Shown: piece after piece, positions 7,778 to 14,103 of the stretch | Position numbering within the stretch: the stretch's first letter is position 1 | Layout: every line of letters starts with the position of its first letter | Assembly: GCA_946405475.1 (NCBI GenBank) | Contig: CAMJHI010000012.1 | Coordinates: 1-19,144, forward strand | Direction of reading: 5' to 3' | Length of the DNA: 19,144 nt | Source of the DNA: an uncultured Clostridia bacterium | Lineage (GTDB): Bacteria; Bacillota; Clostridia; Oscillospirales; Acutalibacteraceae | The notes under the pieces: model-generated | The model's input: only the letters and a program-made list of their open reading frames with translations | Told to the model about the DNA's origin: nothing | Database searches by the model: none | Program-made: the position numbers and the translations under genes

Positions 7778-8233
7778 TCAGCGGTTTTGCAGTTGGGCTG
7801 CGATGATGCGCGCCGCGTCGCTCACCAATTCGGCGCAGGGGCGCTTTTTGAAAAATTCTTCATTGCGCGGCGTCGGCACGGGCGAACCGTCGGCGTTCAG
7901 CCCGGTCAGCTCGCGGCAGATGATCGAACGGTTCTCTTTTTTGAAATCGTCCGCCAGCTTCTGGATCACGGCGTAATGCGCCGCTTTTTCCGCCTTGCCC
8001 TTCGGGTCGGTGTAGCCGCCGGTGAGCCCGGCGATCATGAACATGGCGCTGACCGCGCCGCAGACCTCGCGCAGTCGTCCCATACCGCCGCCGAAGGAGG
8101 AGGCGAGCATGGCGGCTGTTTTGTTGTCCAGTCCGGTCACGTCGTCAAAGGCGAGCAGAACCGCCTGCGAACAGTTGTAGCCGCTCATAAACAATTCTTT
8201 TGCTTTCGCGGCGTATTCTTCGGGTGTTTTCAT
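7778..8233 (-). CDS. C_GCAxxG_C_C family cysteine-rich protein
   Basis: This is a 151-aa protein with the four spaced cysteines of the C_GCAxxG_C_C family: C21 (GYNCSQAVL), C58 (VCGAVSA), C106 (SIICRELTG) and C133 (RPCAEL). A glycine-rich SFGGGMGRLR lies just before the second. The family is thought to be redox or metal related, but no activity is established. The name motif CGAxxG reads CGAVSA here, so its last glycine is alanine. The start is the ATG at 8233: AAGGAGA lies 6 nt upstream, and the ATG overlaps the stop of the radical SAM gene as ATGA (8230-8233), which suggests translational coupling. A longer frame upstream lies inside that gene and is not needed. The context suggests a redox or maturation partner of the radical SAM protein; this is inference. 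Confidence 0.9.
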   Translation of the reverse strand: MKTPEEYAAKAKELFMSGYNCSQAVLLAFDDVTGLDNKTAAMLASSFGGGMGRLREVCGAVSAMFMIAGLTGGYTDPKGKAEKAAHYAVIQKLADDFKKENRSIICRELTGLNADGSPVPTPRNEEFFKKRPCAELVSDAARIIAAQLQNR

Positions 8234-9138
8234 TCTGATTTCTCCTTCATCATGTTCCAGTCGGGCACATAGCGGCTGTCCGCCGCCTCCGGCTCCTGAC
8301 AAAAGCCGTTGTCCCGGCCGAGCAAAAGCATATAATTCACGACCTGGTCGTATTCCTCCGGCGTGATCCGCCGGCTCAGCTCGGGGTGGATCTCGTGACC
8401 GGTCGGGAAATACTGCGCCATCAGGCTCACGGGCACCGATTTCGGCAGGTGATCGTCGATCCAGTCGAGCACGCCGAGCGAGTTTTCCACGTTGCCGGGC
8501 AGCACCAGATGCCGCACCAGCAGCCCTTTTCGCATGATCCCGTTTTCATCGTAAACGGGGGCGCCGACCTGCCGGAACATTTCCGTGATCGCTTCGGCCG
8601 CCGCCTGCGGGTAATCCGCCGCTTCGGAATACTTCTTCGCCGTTTCGCTCTGCGAATATTTGTAATCGGGCAGATAAACGTCGATCAGCCCTTCCATGCT
8701 TTTCAGCGTTTCCGCGCGTTCGTAACCGCCGGTGTTGCACACCACGGGCACGGCGGGCTTATAACGCTCCAGCGCCCTGCGGATGATCGGGTAATACGGC
8801 GTGGGGCTGACGAGGTTGACGTTGTGAACGCCCTGCGATTCAAGCTTTTTGATCAGCTCGATCAGGCCGTTTTCGTCCACGACCGTGCCGCAGCTTTTGC
8901 GGCTGATGGCGCCGTTCTGGCAGTATTCGCACCGCAGCACGCAGCCGCTGAAAAAGATCGTGCCGGAGCCGTTGGTGCCGCTGATGGGCGGCTCTTCCCA
9001 GAAATGCTTTTCCGCGCGGCAAACGCCGGGCAGGGCGGGAAGCCCGCAAAAGCCGTCGCCCGAGCCGCGCGCGGGGCGGAAAGCGCCGCAGCGGCGCGGG
9101 CACAGCCGACAGGCGCCGATCGCTGCGTCAGCCGTCAT
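8230..9138 (-). CDS. Radical SAM protein, PflX (COG1313)-like
   Basis: This is a 302-aa radical SAM enzyme. The CxxxCxxC motif that binds the [4Fe-4S] cluster is at C66, C70 and C73 (SGCVLRCEYCQN). Before it lies an extra cysteine set, C10, C13, C17 and C31 (CRLCPRRC...GFCG), which is typical of the PflX group related to pyruvate-formate-lyase activating enzymes and probably holds a second cluster. NTGGY and VYLPDYKYS follow in the barrel. The reaction is unknown; family members are annotated as activase-like and cleave S-adenosylmethionine to methionine and a 5'-deoxyadenosyl radical. The ATG at 9138 lies 11 nt inside the end of mtnN, with only a weak ribosome site, so coupling to mtnN translation is likely. 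The next gene overlaps by 4 nt. Confidence 0.92.
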   Translation of the reverse strand: MTADAAIGACRLCPRRCGAFRPARGSGDGFCGLPALPGVCRAEKHFWEEPPISGTNGSGTIFFSGCVLRCEYCQNGAISRKSCGTVVDENGLIELIKKLESQGVHNVNLVSPTPYYPIIRRALERYKPAVPVVCNTGGYERAETLKSMEGLIDVYLPDYKYSQSETAKKYSEAADYPQAAAEAITEMFRQVGAPVYDENGIMRKGLLVRHLVLPGNVENSLGVLDWIDDHLPKSVPVSLMAQYFPTGHEIHPELSRRITPEEYDQVVNYMLLLGRDNGFCQEPEAADSRYVPDWNMMKEKSE

Positions 9139-9811
9139 AGCGATACTTGAGCAGGGCGGTGAGCGTGTCGGTCAGACCCATTTCCAGACTTTCGTTCATT
9201 GCTTTATAATCCTCGGCGGCGGAGCCCTCCGCGTCGTCGGAGATCTTGCGGATGCTCATGAACGGCACCGCGTAGCGCTCGCACACGCTGCCGATGGCGG
9301 CGGATTCCATATCGAACGCGCAAACGCCGAAAAGATCGTAGTATTCATCCTTCTTTGCCTGACTGGTCAGGAAAAAGTCGCCCGTGCCGACCTTGCAGAC
9401 ATAAAGCCCGATCGCTTCAGCCGCCTTCAGCATGGCTTCATCCGCGTGGTAGATAAAATTCTGACCCGGTTTTTCGCCCGGGGCGCGGCCCAGCGCCGTC
9501 AGATCAAAATCACATTCCTGATATTCGTTCGCGGCAACGGTCATGCCGCGGCGCAGCCCGTGAATGGCGCCGGAAAAGCCGATGTTGTACAGCTCGTCGA
9601 TCTTCTTTTCTTCGATCAGCTTCATGGCGGCGATGGTGGCGTTGACCTTGCCGATGCCGGTTTCCACGGCGATCATTTTGTTGCCGAACAGCTCAAATTC
9701 CACCAGCTTGAAGCCGTTTTCTTCGCTGTGTACGGCGCCGTGCTTGTCGGCAAAGGCGCAGAAGGGCGCGTATTCGTATTCGTCCGCGATCAAAACACCG
9801 ATCGTTTTCAT
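9128..9811 (-). CDS. mtnN: 5'-methylthioadenosine/S-adenosylhomocysteine nucleosidase
   Basis: This 227-aa protein is of the MTA/SAH nucleosidase (Pfs, PNP/UDP phosphorylase) fold. It shows GIGKVNA (52-58), the IGFSGAI nucleobase-side loop (77-83), DMESAAI (168-174, ribose-binding Glu169) and RKISDDA (188-194), with Asp192 in the place of the E. coli Asp197 proton donor. The N-terminal Glu that activates water falls in DEYEY (10-14), a looser version of the usual MEEE. The enzyme cleaves adenine from methylthioadenosine, S-adenosylhomocysteine and, in studied members, 5'-deoxyadenosine. It is cytosolic and serves methionine salvage and relief of product inhibition. A strong AAGGAGG lies 7 nt before the ATG. 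The gene leads the operon with the radical SAM protein, which produces 5'-deoxyadenosine. Confidence 0.9.
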   Translation of the reverse strand: MKTIGVLIADEYEYAPFCAFADKHGAVHSEENGFKLVEFELFGNKMIAVETGIGKVNATIAAMKLIEEKKIDELYNIGFSGAIHGLRRGMTVAANEYQECDFDLTALGRAPGEKPGQNFIYHADEAMLKAAEAIGLYVCKVGTGDFFLTSQAKKDEYYDLFGVCAFDMESAAIGSVCERYAVPFMSIRKISDDAEGSAAEDYKAMNESLEMGLTDTLTALLKYRYDG

Positions 9812-9852
9812 AAGTCATCCTCCTTATTTTAGCAATCATCAAAGTTTGGCAT

Positions 9853-9882
9853 ATTATGGGGTGAGGGCGGAAAGCCTGTCGG
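9853..9882 (-). promoter_or_regulatory. Probable promoter of mtnN operon
   Basis: On the minus strand, CCGACA (9877-9882) and CATAAT (9853-9858) are 18 nt apart, 4/6 and 5/6 matches to sigma-A boxes. They lie about 40 nt before the mtnN start and just after the nagA terminator hairpin, where a new promoter would be expected. Confidence 0.45.
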
Positions 9883-9887
9883 CGGTG

Positions 9888-9937
9888 AAAAACGAAAAGA
9901 CGGTGGCTGCTGTCAGCCCGCGGGGAGCCGCTTTTCG
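9888..9937 (-). terminator. Rho-independent terminator after nagA
   Basis: Read on the minus strand, CGAAAAGCGG pairs with CCGTCTTTTCG (one bulged T) across 9893-9937. Inside it is a second small hairpin, GGCTG-ACAG-CAGCC. Five T residues follow directly (9888-9892). It lies about 57 nt past the nagA stop and separates the fucosidase-nagA operon from the mtnN operon. Confidence 0.75.
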
Positions 9938-9993
9938 ACCGCAGAAAATAGGGTGAGCACCGATCCGTTCGGTGTTTGCCCGTTGGCGGCGTT

Positions 9994-11109
9994 TTATTTG
10001 TGCCGTTCGCCCCGAATGAAGACGGCCGTGAGTTCAAGCTTTTCGTTCACGGCGATCAGGTCGGCCCTCTTGCCGACTGCGATGGAGCCGGTCGCCTTGT
10101 CCGCACCGATGGCGCGCGCGGGGTTGATGGTGCAGGCTCTCAGCGCCTGCTGCGGGTCGACCCCGAAGCGCAGCAGATTTTTATATTCGTCAAACAGGTT
10201 GGTCGTGCTCGCGGCAATGGTGCCGTCGGCGAGCGTGGCCTTGCCGTTCCTGACAAAAACCGTCTGACCGCCCAGCGTGTATTCGCCGTCGCCCGCGCCC
10301 GCGGCCATCATCGCGTCGCTCACGACCACCGGGCGGTCGCTGCCCAGCAGCCGGAACGCCATGCGCAGCACGGCGGGGTGGTTGTGGAACCCGTCGCAGA
10401 TCAGCTCGGCTGTGACCGTGTCGCTGTCGAACACCGCCGTGGGCACGCCCGGCTCCCGGTTTTTGATGGGGGTCATGGCGTTGAACAAATGCGTGGCGTG
10501 GGTGAAGCCGTGCGCAAAACCGGCCGCGGCCTGCTCGTAGCCGGCCGCCGTGTGCGCGGCCGACACCGTGCAGGTTTTCGCCGCCTCTTCGGCAAAGTCC
10601 GGCGCGCCCTCGACCTCCGGCGCCAGATCGACCAGGCAAACCGGGCAGAGCTCATTGAGCCGACGGAATTCTTCCACATCCGGCCTGCGGATATGCTCGG
10701 CCGCCTGCGCGCCCTTTTTTTCGTAAGAAATATAGGGGCCTTCCATGTTCACGCCGTGGATATAAGCGCCCTCTTCCCGCCCCATACAGGCGCGGATGGC
10801 GGTGAAAGCGTTTTGCAGCGCCTCGGGCGGCAGCGTCATGGTCGTGGGGCAGAAGGAGGTCACGCCGTGCGCGGCCAAATGGCGGCTCACGGTCTGGATG
10901 TCCTCGCTTCGGCCGGACGAGCAGTCGGCCAGCAGGGCGCCGTGGGTGTGGATGTCGATGAACCCGGGCAGGATCGTCTGCCCGGTCAGATCCAGCTCGT
11001 CCCCGCCGTGCAGCTCGCCGATGGCGGCGATGAGCCCGTGTTGAATTTCAAGATCCGCCCGGATTGTCTGAAAGCGCTCGTCAACCACGAGCGCGTTTTT
11101 GAGGATCAT
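9994..11109 (-). CDS. nagA: N-acetylglucosamine-6-phosphate deacetylase
   Basis: This is a 371-aa amidohydrolase-fold enzyme that removes acetate from GlcNAc-6-P, giving GlcN-6-P for glycolysis or wall synthesis. All landmarks are in order: HTHG (54-57), metal-ligand region EGPY (123-126, Glu123), His186 in SAAHT, THLFNAM (206-212, His207), substrate-binding DGFH (239-242) and VSDAM with the catalytic Asp265. The length is normal for NagA (about 380). GGGAGG lies 7 nt before the ATG. The gene begins 36 nt after the fucosidase stop, and no promoter is obvious between them, so it is most likely the second gene of that operon. The nagB deaminase and the sugar transporter are not in the window. 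Confidence 0.95.
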   Translation of the reverse strand: MILKNALVVDERFQTIRADLEIQHGLIAAIGELHGGDELDLTGQTILPGFIDIHTHGALLADCSSGRSEDIQTVSRHLAAHGVTSFCPTTMTLPPEALQNAFTAIRACMGREEGAYIHGVNMEGPYISYEKKGAQAAEHIRRPDVEEFRRLNELCPVCLVDLAPEVEGAPDFAEEAAKTCTVSAAHTAAGYEQAAAGFAHGFTHATHLFNAMTPIKNREPGVPTAVFDSDTVTAELICDGFHNHPAVLRMAFRLLGSDRPVVVSDAMMAAGAGDGEYTLGGQTVFVRNGKATLADGTIAASTTNLFDEYKNLLRFGVDPQQALRACTINPARAIGADKATGSIAVGKRADLIAVNEKLELTAVFIRGERHK

Positions 11110-11145
11110 TTCAGAATCCTCCCTTGATTTCTTTTCAGGATTTCC

Positions 11146-12405
11146 TTATTTCAGCATGATTTCGATCACCGGCACGGTCACGTCCGGTTTGATCACCGGC
11201 AGGTGGAAGGTGACGGCGTTTTCTTTTTCGTCAATATCGTACAGGATCTCCGACCCGTCGTGCAAAAACTGCGCGTAGTCGATCCGGTCGGCAAAGCCCT
11301 TGAGCACGAGCGTGCGGAAGGGGTAGGCGAAGATATGCGCATAGAGTCTGCGGCCGTTCTGCGTGTAGCGAACGTCGCCGGGCGCTTCATAATCGGCCTG
11401 CGTGCAGCCGTAGATGCTGCGGGCATGGTATTTCATCCAGCGGCCGATCTCGGTCAGCGTGTTCACGGCGCGGCTGTCGAAATAGCCGCGGGAGGTCGGC
11501 CCCACGTTGAGCAGCAGGTTGCCGCCGCAGGAAACCGTGTTGATGAGCATGCGGATGAGCAGCTCGGGCGATTTCCACGTCTGCTCGTCGCGGTGATAGC
11601 CCCACGAGCCGGAGAAGGTCTGGCAGGCCTCCCACACCACGCGGCGGCCGTTGTCGTCGCGCACCCATTCGGTGGGCTGCACCTGCTCGGGCGTCCACAG
11701 ATCCTGCTCGATGTCGGCGCGGTTGTCGATGATGATGTCAGGCTGCAGCTTTCTGACGATGGCGATGAGCTTTTCCGCCTCCCAATCGTCCCGGCCCTTG
11801 CCCTTCATGCCGCGGTATTCGTCGCGGAAGGAGAAATCGAACCACATGATGTCGATCTTGCCGTAGTTGGTCAGCAGCTCGGTGACCTGATTGCGCATGT
11901 ATTCGGCGTATTTTTTCATGCTGCGCAGCTCGTTGAACTCGTCGATATCCTCCGTATCGCGGCGCGGATGGAACCGGTCAAGCGTGTAATCGGGGTGGTG
12001 CCAGTCGAGCAGCGAATAGTAAAAGCCGATGTGCAGCCCTTCCGCGCGGAACGCGTCGACAAATTCGCGCACCAGATCCTTGCCGTAGGGCGTGTGCATC
12101 ACGCTGTAGTCGGTGTATTTGGTGTCGAACAGGCAGAAGCCCTCGTGGTGGCGGGCGGTGAGCACGACGTATTTCATGCCGGCTTCTTTGGCGTATCTCG
12201 CCCATTCGCGCGGGTCGTACAGGTCGGGGTTGAAATATTTGAAATACTTGTCGTATTTTTCTTCGCTGATCTGTTCGTTGGTTTTCACCCATTCGTGCCG
12301 CGCGGGCATGGCGTAAAGCCCCCAATGGATGAACATTCCGAACCGGTCGTGCGTGAACCATTCGGTGTTGCCGGGCGTCTGACGGATCGCGTCGTTTTCA
12401 GGCAT
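11146..12405 (-). CDS. Intracellular GH29 alpha-L-fucosidase
   Basis: This is a 419-aa glycoside hydrolase family 29 enzyme. It starts with the family pattern WFTHDRFGMFIHWGLYAMPA (16-35), then ARHHEGFCLFDTKYTDY (84-100) and HIGFYYSLLDWHHPDY (125-140). The catalytic nucleophile is Asp190 in IDIMWFD (184-190), and GGNLLLNVGPTSRG follows later. It hydrolyses terminal alpha-linked L-fucose with retention. There is no signal peptide or carbohydrate-binding module, so it acts in the cytoplasm on small imported fucosides. The general acid/base cannot be assigned from sequence alone. GGAGGAG lies 6 nt before the ATG, and a strong promoter lies 40 nt upstream. The gene shares an operon with nagA, which suggests fucosyl-GlcNAc as a source; this is inference. 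Confidence 0.94.
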   Translation of the reverse strand: MPENDAIRQTPGNTEWFTHDRFGMFIHWGLYAMPARHEWVKTNEQISEEKYDKYFKYFNPDLYDPREWARYAKEAGMKYVVLTARHHEGFCLFDTKYTDYSVMHTPYGKDLVREFVDAFRAEGLHIGFYYSLLDWHHPDYTLDRFHPRRDTEDIDEFNELRSMKKYAEYMRNQVTELLTNYGKIDIMWFDFSFRDEYRGMKGKGRDDWEAEKLIAIVRKLQPDIIIDNRADIEQDLWTPEQVQPTEWVRDDNGRRVVWEACQTFSGSWGYHRDEQTWKSPELLIRMLINTVSCGGNLLLNVGPTSRGYFDSRAVNTLTEIGRWMKYHARSIYGCTQADYEAPGDVRYTQNGRRLYAHIFAYPFRTLVLKGFADRIDYAQFLHDGSEILYDIDEKENAVTFHLPVIKPDVTVPVIEIMLK

Positions 12406-12444
12406 GGTCGTTCTCCTCCGTTATCGTTGAAATACAGTTATAAC

Positions 12445-12473
12445 ATTATACTTGTTTTTTTTCTTCATTTCAA
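12445..12473 (-). promoter_or_regulatory. Sigma-A promoter of the fucosidase-nagA operon
   Basis: On the minus strand, TTGAAA (12468-12473) and a perfect TATAAT (12445-12450) are separated by exactly 17 nt of A-rich spacer. Initiation near 12438 would leave a leader of about 33 nt with GGAGGAG before the fucosidase start. The surrounding region (12420-12530) is distinctly A/T-rich. Confidence 0.85.
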
Positions 12474-12541
12474 GGTTTAAGAAAAAATAGAAAGATAATT
12501 CAATTTTTTCCTTGTAACCTCTTTAATTGCGGCGCGCATTG

Positions 12542-12550
12542 TGCTATAAT
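12542..12550 (+). promoter_or_regulatory. Extended -10 promoter of the plus-strand operon
   Basis: TGCTATAAT is a perfect extended -10 (TGnTATAAT). The hexamer 17 nt upstream (12522-12527, TTTAAT) is a poor -35, as is usual for extended -10 promoters. It diverges from the fucosidase promoter, with about 70 nt between them, so both could be controlled together. Confidence 0.75.
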
Positions 12551-12574
12551 ACCACAGTTATTACCGCACGGTGT

Positions 12575-12580
12575 GGAGGG
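12575..12580 (+). promoter_or_regulatory. Ribosome binding site fixing a GTG start
   Basis: GGAGGG lies 6 nt before the GTG at 12587. The reading frame is open further upstream to an ATG at 12527, but that codon precedes the -10 box and would not be on the mRNA, so GTG is the start. Confidence 0.85.
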
Positions 12581-12586
12581 ATCATT

Positions 12587-14074
12587 GTGGAAAAAACGGG
12601 GTTTGATAACGAAAAATACTTAAAAATGCAGTCGGAGCATATCCGCGAGCGCATCAACCGCTTCGGCGGCAAGCTCTATCTGGAATTCGGCGGCAAGCTG
12701 TTTGACGATTATCACGCCTCCCGCGTGCTGCCGGGCTTCAAGCCGGACAGTAAGCTGAAAATGCTGCTGGAGCTCAAGGATCAGGCGGAAATCGTCATCG
12801 TCATCAACGCGCAGGATATCGAAAACAACAAGATCCGCGGCGATTACGGCATCACTTACGACGCCGACGTGCTGCGCCTGATCGACGAATTCCGCGGCAT
12901 CGGGCTTTATGTGGGCAGCATCGTCGTTTCGCAGCTGGCCGGTCAGCCCGCGGCCGAGACCTTCATTCAAAAAATGAAAACGCTCGGCGTGCAGGTCTAC
13001 CGCCATTACCGCATCCCCGGCTACCCCACCAACATTCCGCTGATCGTCAGCGACGAGGGCTACGGCAAAAACGAATACATCGAAACCAAACGCGAGCTGG
13101 TCGTGATCACCGCGCCCGGCCCGGGCAGCGGCAAAATGGCCACCTGCCTTTCTCAGCTTTATCACGAAAACAAGCGCGGCGTCAAGGCGGGCTATGCCAA
13201 GTTTGAAACCTTCCCCATCTGGAACCTGCCGCTGGATCACCCGGTCAACATCGCCTACGAGGCCGCCACGGCCGACTTGAACGACGTCAATCTGATCGAC
13301 CCGTTCCATCTGCAGGCCTACGGCGAGACCACGGTGAACTACAACCGCGATATCGAAATTTTCCCCGTGCTCAACGCCATGTTTGAAAACATCTTCGGCG
13401 AATCGCCCTACAAATCGCCCACCGACATGGGCGTGAACATGGCGGGCAACTGCATCGTGGACGACGAGGCCGTGCGCCGCGCCGCCAAGCAGGAGATCAT
13501 CCGCCGCTACTACGTCGGGCTGTGCGAGCGCCGCGAGGGCAAGGTCGACCAGAACGTGGTGTACAAGCTCGAGCTGCTCATGCGTCAGGCCAAGCTGACC
13601 AAGGATGATCGCCCCGTGGTGGCCGAGGCGCTGAAAAAGGCCAAACAAACCGGCGCGCCGGCTGCCGCCATCGAGCTTTCCGACGGGCGCATCGTCACCG
13701 GCAAAACCTCCGAGCTGCTCGGCTGCTGCTCGGCCATGCTTCTCAACGCGCTCAAGGCCTATGCGGGCATCCCCGACGCCGTGCACCTCATCTCCCCGCA
13801 GGTCATCGCCCCCATCCAGCAGCTCAAGGTCGGCCACCTCGGCAGCAAGAACCCGCGGCTGCACACCGATGAGATCCTCATCGCGCTGTCCATGTGCGCC
13901 GTCAACGACGAATACGCCGACCGCGCCATGAAGCAGCTGGGCAAGCTCAAGGGCTGCGAAATGCACACGAGCGTCATGCTCTCCCAGGTGGACGAGCATT
14001 TGCTCAAGCAGCTTGGCATCAACGTCACGAGCGAGCCCGAATATCAGGGTCAGAAGCTTTACCGCAAAAAATAA
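12587..14074 (+). CDS. DUF1846-family protein of unknown function
   Basis: The product is 495 aa from a GTG start. It matches my memory of the DUF1846 (COG4868) family in length and in its opening (FDNEKYLKMQSEHI). After an alpha/beta stretch (LEFGGKLFDDYHASRVLPGF, 32-51), residues 172-185 carry VVITAPGPGSGKMA, which looks like a P-loop after a beta strand. IWNLPLDHPVN, DPFHLQAYG and PTDMGVNMAG follow and look strongly conserved. The C-terminal third contains LLGCCSAMLLNALK and LHTDEILIALSMCAVND. No signal peptide or membrane segment is evident, so it should be cytosolic. A nucleotide-binding role is suggested by the glycine-rich loop and is not proven. It is the first gene of the operon; the fusion enzyme follows 29 nt later. 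Confidence 0.85.
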   Translation: MEKTGFDNEKYLKMQSEHIRERINRFGGKLYLEFGGKLFDDYHASRVLPGFKPDSKLKMLLELKDQAEIVIVINAQDIENNKIRGDYGITYDADVLRLIDEFRGIGLYVGSIVVSQLAGQPAAETFIQKMKTLGVQVYRHYRIPGYPTNIPLIVSDEGYGKNEYIETKRELVVITAPGPGSGKMATCLSQLYHENKRGVKAGYAKFETFPIWNLPLDHPVNIAYEAATADLNDVNLIDPFHLQAYGETTVNYNRDIEIFPVLNAMFENIFGESPYKSPTDMGVNMAGNCIVDDEAVRRAAKQEIIRRYYVGLCERREGKVDQNVVYKLELLMRQAKLTKDDRPVVAEALKKAKQTGAPAAAIELSDGRIVTGKTSELLGCCSAMLLNALKAYAGIPDAVHLISPQVIAPIQQLKVGHLGSKNPRLHTDEILIALSMCAVNDEYADRAMKQLGKLKGCEMHTSVMLSQVDEHLLKQLGINVTSEPEYQGQKLYRKK

Positions 14075-14103
14075 AATAATCAAGATATAAGGAGTGTATT
14101 GTT

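Noticed and set aside
8234..8302. 23-residue N-terminal extension of the C_GCAxxG_C_C protein
   Set aside because: It lies within the radical SAM gene, and the strong ribosome site and ATGA overlap mark the start at 8233.
12552..12576. CCACA/TGTGG stem that could hide the DUF1846 ribosome site
   Set aside because: Transcription should start near 12557, so the left arm would be missing from the mRNA.
12527..12586. Upstream extension of the DUF1846 gene to an ATG
   Set aside because: The codon precedes the -10 box at 12545-12550, so it would not be transcribed; GTG 12587 has the ribosome site.
12620..14083. 487-codon minus-strand frame over the DUF1846 gene
   Set aside because: It is a shadow frame; the plus-strand gene has its own promoter, ribosome site and family-like sequence.
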